This document shows, one piece after another, positions 23,644 through 31,499 of a stretch of 32,734 nucleotides of DNA; positions within the stretch are counted from its first letter, which is position 1, and each line of letters starts with the position of its first letter. A model generated the notes under the pieces. The model was not told where the DNA came from. It was given only the letters and a program-made list of their open reading frames with translations, and did no database searches. The position numbers and the translations under genes are program-made. Location of the stretch: the NCBI GenBank assembly GCA_021324255.1, contig JAJPJL010000007.1:1-32734 (forward strand), read 5' to 3'. The stretch is from Bacillota bacterium. Its GTDB lineage: Bacteria; Sysuimicrobiota; Sysuimicrobiia; Sysuimicrobiales; Segetimicrobiaceae.

Positions 23644-24968
23644 CCGCGGCGGCCGCGAGGAGCGCTGCCCTCCACTTGCGCCACACGGGCCTCCGCCTGC
23701 TCCTCCACGGGCGAGGCGGCGAGGCGCAGGCGCTCCACGCCGAGGCGCAATGGTGGGCCGCCGACATTCTCCGGGCGCGCCAATGGGGCTGGCTGCAGGA
23801 CATTCTGCGCGCCGCCTGGGATGCGGGCGAGTTCTACGCCGCCCGCATGGCGGAGAGCGGCCCTCCGCCGCTCGACCCCGCGCGGTTTCGCCGCGTGCCG
23901 CCGCTCACCCGCCGAGACCTCGCGCGCCAGCTCCGGCAGACCGCCGCGGCGCGGCGGGCAGGTCTCATGCGAACGTCCGGCGGCAGCGGCGGCGCCGCGG
24001 TCGCGATCCCGCTCGACCGCGACACCTACGCCTGGTACGTCGCGGGGACGTGGCGCGGGTTTCAATGGTGGGGGGTCGAGCCGGGCGACCCCGTCGCGCT
24101 GCTGCTCGGCCGCTCCCAGGGGTCGCCGCTGCACGCGCTCCTCGCGCTGGCCAAGGACCGCGTGATCAACTGGCACCGTTTCCCGGTCGATCCCGCGTTC
24201 GACGACCGTGCCGCGGGGATCGTGCGCGCGATGGAGCGGCTGAGGCCTGCCCTGCTGTACGGGTATCCGTCGGCGCTGCACCGCCTCGTGCGGGCGATCC
24301 GTGCCGGGGGCCTGCGCCTCCGCGCGCGGCCCAAGGCCGTGGTCCTCACAGGCGAGCCCCTCTACGTGTTTCAGCGGCAGGCGATCGCGGAGACCTTCGG
24401 TTGCCCCGTCGTGGAGGAGTACGGCTCCGGAGAGCTCGGTTCGGTCGCGTTCGAGTGCCCGCACGGCGCGCTCCACGTCACCGCCGAGAACGTGTACCTG
24501 GAGACCGTCGCGGCCGAGAGCGGCGGCGAGCGCGTGCTCGCCACGCAGCTGCGCAACCGCCTGGCCCCGCTCGTCCGGTACGAGATCGGCGACATCGGCG
24601 TCATCGACGCCGAACCGTGCGGCTGCGGGCGAGGGCTGCCGACGCTCAGGATCCTCGGCCGGGACCGCGACCGCCTGGAGCGCGCCGGATCGCGCAGCCT
24701 GGCGAGGCCGCTCGTGGAGCGGTTCCTCGGCGCGCTGCCGGAGGCGCTGCACGGGCGGGTCCGGATCGTGCACCCGGCCGCCGGCGTGCTGGTCGTCGAG
24801 GTGGAAACGGCGCCGGACGCCGCGGAGCAGCCGGATCGCCTCGTCCGGGCGGCGCGGGAGACTTTCACCGGCGGGTGGCGAATCGAGGTGCGGCCGGTCC
24901 GGCGGTTCGAGCGGCTTCCTTCCGGCAAGCTTCCGTATTTCGCGCTCGGCGCGCAGGGCGCCACATGA
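23640..24968 (+). CDS. CapK/PaaK-type adenylate-forming enzyme
   Basis: A 442-residue member of the phenylacetate-CoA ligase (PaaK/CapK) branch of the ANL superfamily, which activates a carboxylate with ATP as an acyl-adenylate. The P-loop is TSGGSGG (112-118). VVEEYGSGELGSVAFECPHG corresponds to the A5 region. RYEIGDIG and the CGCGRGLPTLRILGRDRDRL segment are typical of this branch. The C-terminal catalytic Lys is K430 in LPSGKLPYF. CapK-type members occur in many capsule clusters with unproven substrates; acylation or amino-acid loading of a sugar is possible. The start is GTG, overlapping the preceding stop by 4 nt; the frame is open upstream but belongs to another gene. Confidence 0.87.
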   Translation: MTAAAARSAALHLRHTGLRLLLHGRGGEAQALHAEAQWWAADILRARQWGWLQDILRAAWDAGEFYAARMAESGPPPLDPARFRRVPPLTRRDLARQLRQTAAARRAGLMRTSGGSGGAAVAIPLDRDTYAWYVAGTWRGFQWWGVEPGDPVALLLGRSQGSPLHALLALAKDRVINWHRFPVDPAFDDRAAGIVRAMERLRPALLYGYPSALHRLVRAIRAGGLRLRARPKAVVLTGEPLYVFQRQAIAETFGCPVVEEYGSGELGSVAFECPHGALHVTAENVYLETVAAESGGERVLATQLRNRLAPLVRYEIGDIGVIDAEPCGCGRGLPTLRILGRDRDRLERAGSRSLARPLVERFLGALPEALHGRVRIVHPAAGVLVVEVETAPDAAEQPDRLVRAARETFTGGWRIEVRPVRRFERLPSGKLPYFALGAQGAT

Positions 24969-26170
24969 AGGCGCTCCTGATCACGAACGACTTCCCCCCC
25001 ATGCCGGGGGGAGAAGCAACGCTGTACGCGCGCATCTGCGCAACCGTGCCGCCGCAGACGGTCATCGTGCTCGCCCCGCATGTGGCCGGCGATCACGCCT
25101 TCGACGCGCGCCAGCCCTACCGCATCATCCGGCGGCGCGCGCCCGTGCACCCGCACCCGGTCGCGCGGATCTATCAACTCGTGATCCTGGGGCTGTGCGC
25201 CGCGCGCCTCGTTCGCCGCGAGCGGGTGAGCGCCGTTCACGTCGCCCACCTGTATCTCGGGCCCATCGCGCTCGCGCTCCGGCGGCTCCTCGGCATCCCC
25301 TACGTCCTCTACCTGCACGGCGGCGAAATGGCGCCGTACATGCGCTGGCGGCCGATCCGGCGTTTCGCGGAAGCCGTGGTGCGCGGCGCCGGCCGGGTCG
25401 TCGTCAACAGCGAGTTCACGCGCCGGCACTATGCGGCGCTCGGCATGGCGCACCCGTCCACGGACGTCTTGACGCCCGGCGTCGACGTCGTGCGCTTTCA
25501 TCCGTGCGCGGGCCCCGAGGCGTCCCGGGCCCGGTACCGGGTCGACGGCACGCGCACGATCCTGACGGTGGGCCGCCTCATCGAGCGCAAGGGCCACGAC
25601 ATGGTCATCGCGGCGCTGCCCCGGATCCGGCAGGCCGCGGGCCCGGTACGCTACGTCATCGCGGGCGCGGGTCCTGAGGAGCCCCGCCTCCGCGCGCTCG
25701 CGCGTCGAGCGGGCTGCGCGGACGACGTGGTCTTCGCCGGGCACGTTCCCGACGACGAACTGCCGGCCGTCTTCGCGGCGTGCGATGTGTTCGTGATGCC
25801 GAGCCGCGCGCTCGCGCAGCGCGACGGCATCGAGGGCTTCGGCATCGTCTTCGTGGAAGCCGGCGCGTGCGGCAAGCCCGTTGTCGGAGGCAAGAGCGGC
25901 GGGATGGCCGATGCGGTAGCGGACGGTGTGACCGGCATCCTCGTCGACCCCGAGAACGTCGACGAGATCGCCGGCGCGGTCATTGGGCTCCTCCGCGACC
26001 GCGATGCCGCGGGCCGGATGGGCGCCGAGGGACGCCGCCGTGCCGCGGCGCTCGAGGCCGCGTGGCGGCGCACGGTGCGCGCGATCTGGGACGCGGCCCC
26101 GGGCGCCGCAGCGGCGGGCGATTCGCCGGGGCCGCAGGCGGCGTCACAGCCCGTGGAGCAGGCCAAATGA
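24965..26170 (+). CDS. GT4 glycosyltransferase (PimB-like)
   Basis: A family 4 GT-B transferase, 401 aa, of the PimB/mannosyltransferase-like type. N-terminal ALLITNDFPPMPGGEATLYARI is the acceptor-domain glycine loop; YVLYLHGGEMAPY and VVVNSEFTRRHY follow. The donor domain has ILTVGRLIERKGHDMVI, VIAGAGPEEPRLRALA and the E-x7-E motif EGFGIVFVE (E290, E298), then ACGKPVVGGKSGG. A short Ala/Pro/Gln tail ends it. Both ends overlap neighbours by 4 nt (ATGA), so it is co-translated with the CapK-type gene and the next GT4. Confidence 0.92.
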   Translation: MKALLITNDFPPMPGGEATLYARICATVPPQTVIVLAPHVAGDHAFDARQPYRIIRRRAPVHPHPVARIYQLVILGLCAARLVRRERVSAVHVAHLYLGPIALALRRLLGIPYVLYLHGGEMAPYMRWRPIRRFAEAVVRGAGRVVVNSEFTRRHYAALGMAHPSTDVLTPGVDVVRFHPCAGPEASRARYRVDGTRTILTVGRLIERKGHDMVIAALPRIRQAAGPVRYVIAGAGPEEPRLRALARRAGCADDVVFAGHVPDDELPAVFAACDVFVMPSRALAQRDGIEGFGIVFVEAGACGKPVVGGKSGGMADAVADGVTGILVDPENVDEIAGAVIGLLRDRDAAGRMGAEGRRRAAALEAAWRRTVRAIWDAAPGAAAAGDSPGPQAASQPVEQAK

Positions 26171-27432
26171 CGCGCGCCAGGACGTACGCCGAGCCGCTTC
26201 CGCCGGCCTCAACGGGCGCGCCGGGCACGACGCACGGGCCGCGCCGCATTCGGGTCCTCCACGTGATCACCCGCATGGTGCTGGGAGGCGCGCAGGAGAA
26301 CACGCTGCTCACGGCCACGCGCCTCGATCGCGCGCGCTACGACGTCACGCTGGCCAGCGGACCGACGGCCGGGCCCGAGGGCACCCTGGAACCGCGGATC
26401 CCGAGCACGCTGCCGTTCGTCCGCGTGCCGGAGCTGGTGCGGGATCCGCACCCGGCGAAGGATCCGGTGGCGCTACTTCGTCTCTACCGGCTGATGCGGC
26501 GCGGGCGGTTCGACATCGTGCACACGCACACCACCAAGGCGGGCCTGCTCGGCCGCATCGCCGCCGCGTGGGCGCGCGTCCCCGTGATCGTGCACACGCC
26601 GCACGGGCATGCGTTCCACGACTATCTCGGCGCGCGGGGCTCCGCCGCCCTCTGCGCGGTAGAGCGCGTGCTGGCGCGGCGCACCACGCGGATCATCTGC
26701 CTCACGGACGCGGAGCGCGACGATCATCTGCGCCTGCGCATCGGCGCGCCGGAGCGGTTCACCGTCATCCACAGCGGCGTCGATCTCGATCGGTTTCGCC
26801 CGGGGCAGGGCGCCGGCGAGCACGCGCGGCGGAAGCTCGGTCTGGCCCCCGGCGTGCCGCTCATCGGCTGTGTCGCGCGTCTCGTGCCGGTCAAGGGTGT
26901 GCAATACCTCTTGGAGGCGATGCCCGCGGTGCGCGCGGCGGTGCCGGGCGCGACCGCCGTGTTCGTGGGCGACGGCCCGCTTCGCCCCGCGCTGGAGGCG
27001 CGGGCGGCGGCCCGCGGGCTGCAGAGCGGCGCCGTGTTTCTCGGCCTCCGAGACGACGTGGCCGAACTCCTGGCGGCCTTCGACGTCGTCGTCCTGCCCT
27101 CGCTCAACGAGGGCATGGGCCGCGCCGCGGTGGAGGCGCTCGCGGCCGGCCGGCCGGTGGTGGCGTCGCGCATCAGCGGCATCCAGGACGTCGTGGCCGA
27201 CGGGGAGACCGGACTGCTCGTCCCTCCGCAGGATCCGGCGGCGCTCGCCGCCGCCCTGATCCGGTGCCTCCGCGACCCGGCGCTCCGGGCGAGGTTCGGA
27301 CAGCGGGGACCGGCCAGCGTCGGCCGGTTCGGCGCACAGGCCATGCTCGACGGCATCGATACCCTGTATCAAGAACTGCTCGGCGCAGGCGCGGGAGCGC
27401 GCTCGGACGAACCGTCAATTTCGCTCGGATGA
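26167..27432 (+). CDS. GT4 glycosyltransferase
   Basis: A family 4 transferase, 421 aa. After a 28-residue polar leader come RVLHVITRMVLGGAQENTLLTA (glycine-rich acceptor loop), DIVHTHTTKAGLLGRIAA, VIVHTPHGHAFHDYLG, and VIHSGVDLDRFRPG at the domain junction. The donor domain shows CVARLVPVKGVQYLLEAMP, the E-x7-E motif EGMGRAAVE (E315, E323) and AAGRPVVASRISG. This HTHTTKAG/HTPHGH type is common in O-antigen and EPS clusters. GGAGCAGG just upstream is the ribosome site. It ends the tightly overlapped run that began at 22681; a 90-nt non-coding gap follows, holding a small CTCCT/AGGAG inverted repeat and no clear promoter. Confidence 0.92.
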   Translation: MTRARTYAEPLPPASTGAPGTTHGPRRIRVLHVITRMVLGGAQENTLLTATRLDRARYDVTLASGPTAGPEGTLEPRIPSTLPFVRVPELVRDPHPAKDPVALLRLYRLMRRGRFDIVHTHTTKAGLLGRIAAAWARVPVIVHTPHGHAFHDYLGARGSAALCAVERVLARRTTRIICLTDAERDDHLRLRIGAPERFTVIHSGVDLDRFRPGQGAGEHARRKLGLAPGVPLIGCVARLVPVKGVQYLLEAMPAVRAAVPGATAVFVGDGPLRPALEARAAARGLQSGAVFLGLRDDVAELLAAFDVVVLPSLNEGMGRAAVEALAAGRPVVASRISGIQDVVADGETGLLVPPQDPAALAAALIRCLRDPALRARFGQRGPASVGRFGAQAMLDGIDTLYQELLGAGAGARSDEPSISLG

Positions 27433-27522
27433 GTGCTGCCGGGCGGCGTCCTCCTGTGTTAGAAGGAGACGAAGATCACTCGACCTGTCGCCGAACCGCA
27501 ACGGACGGAGGAATCGCGTGCC

Positions 27523-28527
27523 ATGCGAGTACTTGTCACAGGAGGCGCCGGCTTCATCGGATCCCATCTCGTCGACCGGTTGATCGCACGGGGCGATCAG
27601 GTATGCGTCCTCGATCACCTCTCCACCGGCCGGATCGAGAACGTGCGGCAGTACGTCGACCATCCCCGGTTCACCTTGGTCAAGGACAGCATCCTCAATG
27701 CCGACGTGGTGAACCGGTTGGTGGAATCCTGCGACCTGGTGTTCCATCTGGCGGCGGCGGTCGGCGTCTGGCACATCGTGGAGAATCCCCTGGCCGCGAT
27801 CAGCGTGAACGTCGAAGGCACCGAGAACGTGCTGCGGGCCGCGTTTCGCTTCTGGCGCAAGGTCGTGATCGCGTCCTCCTCGGAAGTGTACGGCAAATCG
27901 ACGAAGGCGCCGCTCGGCGAGGACGACGACCGCGTGCTGGGCCCCACCACGATCTCCCGGTGGTCGTATTCCTCCGCCAAGGCCATCGACGAGCATTTCG
28001 CGTACGCGTACGCGGCCCGGGGCCTGCCCGTCGCGATTCTGCGGTTTTTCAATGTGTACGGGCCGCGGATCCACGAGAACGGCTACGGCACGGTCGTGGC
28101 CCGGTTCATTCATCAGGCCTTGAACGGGCGGCCGTTGACGGTGCACGGGGACGGGCGCCAGACCAGATGCTTCTGCCACGTCGAGGACACGGTGCGGGGG
28201 ATCCTCCTGGCCTCCGAGGTCGAGGCCGCGGAAGGGCAGGTCTTCAACATCGGCAACGACGTCGAGATCACCATGCACGATCTCGCGCTCCTGATCAAAC
28301 GACTGTCCGGTTCCAGTTCGGAGGTGCGGTTCGTCGCGTACCAGGACTATTACGGCCAGCGCTTCGAGGACACGCCGCGGCGCGTGCCGGACCTGCGCAA
28401 GGCGGCGCGCATTCTCGGATACCGGCCCGAGATCGGGCTCGAGACAGGGCTGGCGCGCACGATTGAGTGGTGCCGGCAGCACCGCTTCGTGGAGGGCCCG
28501 GAAGCGCGTCTCGGCGTCGAGCCATGA
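27523..28527 (+). CDS. SDR-family nucleotide-sugar epimerase/dehydratase
   Basis: An extended short-chain dehydrogenase of 334 aa acting on a nucleotide sugar. The NAD-binding motif is GGAGFIG (7-13). The catalytic triad is visible as S119/S120 in ASSSEVYG and Y149-x3-K153 in WSYSSAK. RFFNVYGPRIHENGYGTVVARFI and VHGDGRQTRCFCHVEDTV are the substrate-domain signatures. The SEVYG...SRW-YS pattern resembles UDP-glucuronate decarboxylases and the ArnA C-terminal group as well as GalE-like 4-epimerases, so decarboxylation of a UDP-uronate or 4-epimerisation are both possible. GGAGG lies 11 nt before the ATG. It overlaps the WbqC-like gene by 4 nt. Confidence 0.9.
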   Translation: MRVLVTGGAGFIGSHLVDRLIARGDQVCVLDHLSTGRIENVRQYVDHPRFTLVKDSILNADVVNRLVESCDLVFHLAAAVGVWHIVENPLAAISVNVEGTENVLRAAFRFWRKVVIASSSEVYGKSTKAPLGEDDDRVLGPTTISRWSYSSAKAIDEHFAYAYAARGLPVAILRFFNVYGPRIHENGYGTVVARFIHQALNGRPLTVHGDGRQTRCFCHVEDTVRGILLASEVEAAEGQVFNIGNDVEITMHDLALLIKRLSGSSSEVRFVAYQDYYGQRFEDTPRRVPDLRKAARILGYRPEIGLETGLARTIEWCRQHRFVEGPEARLGVEP

Positions 28528-29231
28528 TCGTCGCCATTCATCAGCCGCACTATCTGCCGTGGCTCCGCTACGTCCAGAAGATCGCCCTCGCCGACGTCTT
28601 CGTCCTCCTGGACGACGTGCAGTTCACGAAGAACGGCTGGCAAAACCGGACCAGGATCAAGAACGCGCAGGGTTGGATGTACCTGACGGTGCCGGTGCGC
28701 GACGCGTTCGGCAAGGCCATCAACGAGGTGCTGATCAACAATCAAGAGCGGTGGCGTCCCAAGCATTGGCAGGCGCTCCGGACGAATTATAGCCGAACGC
28801 CCTACTTCGACCGCTACGGGACGCTCCTGCGGCCGGTGTACGAGCGCCCGTGGGAGTCGGTGTGCGAGCTCAGCATCCACCTCCTCACCCTCCTGTTGCC
28901 GGCCCTGGGCGTCCGTACGCGACTGGTGCGGAGCTCCGAGCTCGGAGTCGCGGGGACCGGCACGGCCAGGGTCGTGGACATCTGCCGCCGGCTCGGCGCG
29001 ACGGCCTACCTCACGGGGGACTACGCCGCGACGAACCATCTCGACATGGCGGCATTTGCGCCGCACGGCATCGCCGTGCGGCCGCAGGGATGGCGGAGCC
29101 CCGTCTACCGGCAGCAGTTTCCCGCGGCCTCGTTCATCCCGGATCTCTCCATCGTGGACCTGCTCTTCAACGAGGGCGATCGGAGCCTGGATGTGCTGGG
29201 TGCCGGCGCGCGTGAATCCGCGCCCGCGTGA
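28524..29231 (+). CDS. WbqC-like family protein
   Basis: A 235-residue WbqC-like protein. The diagnostic N-terminus is HQPHYLPWLRYVQKIALADVFVLLDDVQFTKNGWQNR, starting at residue 6. Members are found in O-antigen and EPS clusters and often sit beside amino-sugar pathway genes; their reaction is not settled, with transfer of an acyl or aminoacyl group to a sugar the usual proposal. No signal peptide or membrane segment is present, so it is cytoplasmic. The start ATG overlaps the previous stop (ATGA). A longer frame upstream (from 28467) has no support, since conservation begins at the ATG. Confidence 0.9.
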   Translation: MIVAIHQPHYLPWLRYVQKIALADVFVLLDDVQFTKNGWQNRTRIKNAQGWMYLTVPVRDAFGKAINEVLINNQERWRPKHWQALRTNYSRTPYFDRYGTLLRPVYERPWESVCELSIHLLTLLLPALGVRTRLVRSSELGVAGTGTARVVDICRRLGATAYLTGDYAATNHLDMAAFAPHGIAVRPQGWRSPVYRQQFPAASFIPDLSIVDLLFNEGDRSLDVLGAGARESAPA

Positions 29232-31399
29232 GGCGCGCGGATCGACCTAAGACGGCCGGTGCGGACCCGATGACCGGACGATCCCGCGGCGGCAGCCCGG
29301 GCGGCCGCAGGTTGTCCCGGCGCGCCCTCATCGCAGCCGTCCAGGGGATCGCGGCGGGTACCGTGCTTCTCGGGCGGTCCGGACGGCCGCGGTCCGGCAG
29401 CGCGGCGCCGGCTCCGGCGAGCCCACCGGGCGGGGCCGCGCTCCGTCGTGTCGGGGTCCTCGACACTCCGCAGGGATTCGGCGGCCCCTGCGCGTTCGTC
29501 TCGACGGGCGGCAACAGCGTTCTCGTCATGGCGAATGGCGAGAGCGCGTACATGAACCAGATCGCGATCGACGTGACGTCCCCAGCGTCGCCGCGGATAC
29601 TCGCACAGGCCGCGGCATTCCCGTACCTCTGGGGGATGGCGGCGGCCGGCGACATGGCCGTGTTCGCATCGTCCGTCGACCCGGGCATCGGCGCGTACCG
29701 CTCCACGACGCTCGCGCGGATCTGGCAGCGGCCGCTTCCGGCGACAACCCATGCCGTGGCGACCGACGGGACCAACGTGTTCGTCCCCCAGGAGGGGACG
29801 GCGGCACTGCTGGTCCTTGACGGCAAGACCGGCGCCACCCGCGGAACCGCCCGGCTCCCCGCCGGGGCCGCGTTCGGCAAAGTGTATGGGACCGTGTACC
29901 AGAGCGGCCGGGTCTACGCGGCCGATCCGGCGCTCGGCGTGGTCGTCTTTGACGTCGCCGAGCCGGCGTCGCCATCCTACGTCACGAGATTCGGACGGGG
30001 AACGAGCAACATCGCGGTCACGGGAACGCGGGCGTGGGTCGTGCCGACGTCGTTCGGAGGAGGAGGCAATACGCTGGAGTGCTGGGACCTGAGCCGGCCA
30101 CGCGCTCCCTCCCGCGTGGGCGAGTACTCGCTGCCTGCGGCGCGCGCGAACGGCGCCGCCGTGCGTCCCACGTTGTTTGCGCCCGCGGCGACCGCCAATG
30201 GCACGCGGCTCTACGTTGTATTCAACGACTTGAACCAGGATGGCAATAGCAGCGCCGCCAACGCGTCAGGGTTCTATGCGTTCGACGTCGCCGGAGCGTC
30301 GCCGCGCCCGATCGGCCGGTTCGCCTACCCCATTCCACCCACGCGAGGGTACGCGTATCCCGTCGCGATCGCCGTCGATGCGTCCGGCAACGTCATCGCG
30401 TTGACGTCCTACTACTACGGACTTCAGATCTGGGAGCGGAGCGCCGCGGACGATTGGTCGGTCGCCAGCACCGTACCCACGGTCGGGGAATGCCGCGACG
30501 TGTACGTGGACGCGGCCGGGAATCAGACGGCGCTCGCACGATGGGTCGTCACGAGCAAGACGACCGCGGGGCGGGTGTCGAATTACAACGAGGTCGGCTT
30601 CCTGTTCGAGGGCTGGCGCGCCATCACACCGGGCACGATCCTGGTCATGGACCCGATCTCCGGAAGCGGTTTCCCGCGCGCCTACTCCGTGGCGCGCGGC
30701 CAGCTATCGCCGCTCGGCACGGTCAGGCTGAGCGGGGGGCTCGTCACGGACGCGGCGTACGACGGGTCCGGGTACCTGTATGTCTGCAGCGGAACAAGCG
30801 GGTTCACGGCGGGGCGTATCGACCCCGGCCGCGTCACCAACGTCACGCAGATCGGCACCGCGCCCGCGTACGCCGAGCGGGTCGCCCTGAACGGCAAGGC
30901 GCAGGCGTGGGTGGTCTCGCCCAAGGATGGTGTCACCTGCATCGACATACGCAACCCCTCGTCTATGTCGATCCTCGCGCGGGATCCGGCGCCCTTCGCC
31001 GAAAACGGCATGTGCGGGATCTGTGTGGCCGCCGGCCGCGTCTACGCGGCATGCGGGAGCGGCGGCATCCGGATCTACAACCCCGCGACGCTCAGGTGGA
31101 CCGGCGTTCTCGCGGACGACCCGCGGTCCGGCAAGATCTTCCCGACATGGGTCGAGACGTTCACGGGTCCCGCGACGGGCACGCCCTATCTCGTCGTCTG
31201 TCACTACGGCGACGGGATATCGTACCACCCGCCCGAAGGCCTGAGGATCTACAGTCTCGCCGATCCCGACGCGCCCCGGTTCGTCGCCGACTATCCGGCG
31301 CGCGGGGACGCCAACTTCCGGTGTCGCTTCGCCAACGGGTATCTGTACCGCTGCGCACTGTGGGGTGTCGAACAGCTGGCGGTGAGCAGCTCATGGTAA
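29228..31399 (+). CDS. Tat-exported beta-propeller protein with LVIVD-like repeats
   Basis: A 723-residue secreted protein with no recognised enzyme domain. The N-terminus holds a twin-arginine signal, SRRALIAAVQGIAAGTVLL (from residue 30), so it should be exported folded. The mature part consists of repeats resembling the LVIVD beta-propeller motif, each with a D-x-(S/A)-x-P-x-x-P core: IAIDVTSPASPRILAQ, VVVFDVAEPASPSYVTRF, LECWDLSRPRAPSRVGEY, VTCIDIRNPSSMSILARD and LRIYSLADPDAPRFVADY. A Cys-containing segment, NGMCGICVAAGRVYAACGSGG, occurs late. GTG 29228 overlaps the WbqC-like stop by 4 nt; ATG 29270 is a good alternative and gives a more normal Tat n-region. It may bind or process the exported polymer (inference). 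Confidence 0.82.
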   Translation: MRRADRPKTAGADPMTGRSRGGSPGGRRLSRRALIAAVQGIAAGTVLLGRSGRPRSGSAAPAPASPPGGAALRRVGVLDTPQGFGGPCAFVSTGGNSVLVMANGESAYMNQIAIDVTSPASPRILAQAAAFPYLWGMAAAGDMAVFASSVDPGIGAYRSTTLARIWQRPLPATTHAVATDGTNVFVPQEGTAALLVLDGKTGATRGTARLPAGAAFGKVYGTVYQSGRVYAADPALGVVVFDVAEPASPSYVTRFGRGTSNIAVTGTRAWVVPTSFGGGGNTLECWDLSRPRAPSRVGEYSLPAARANGAAVRPTLFAPAATANGTRLYVVFNDLNQDGNSSAANASGFYAFDVAGASPRPIGRFAYPIPPTRGYAYPVAIAVDASGNVIALTSYYYGLQIWERSAADDWSVASTVPTVGECRDVYVDAAGNQTALARWVVTSKTTAGRVSNYNEVGFLFEGWRAITPGTILVMDPISGSGFPRAYSVARGQLSPLGTVRLSGGLVTDAAYDGSGYLYVCSGTSGFTAGRIDPGRVTNVTQIGTAPAYAERVALNGKAQAWVVSPKDGVTCIDIRNPSSMSILARDPAPFAENGMCGICVAAGRVYAACGSGGIRIYNPATLRWTGVLADDPRSGKIFPTWVETFTGPATGTPYLVVCHYGDGISYHPPEGLRIYSLADPDAPRFVADYPARGDANFRCRFANGYLYRCALWGVEQLAVSSSW

Positions 31400-31423
31400 C
31401 CGCTGCGTTCGGTCGAACGAGTC

Positions 31424-31450
31424 CTGCCGGAGCGTCCGCTCCCCCGGCAG
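31424..31450 (+). other. intergenic hairpin before the last GT2
   Basis: CTGCCGG pairs with CCGGCAG, with an inner GAGC/GCTC stem, in the 100-nt gap after the beta-propeller gene. There is no T-run after it. It could be a weak or factor-dependent terminator between the two genes; nothing else is evident in the gap. Confidence 0.3.
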
Positions 31451-31499
31451 ACGGACCGGAAGGCGACGAACCGGACGGATTGAGTGCCTGGTAACGGGG

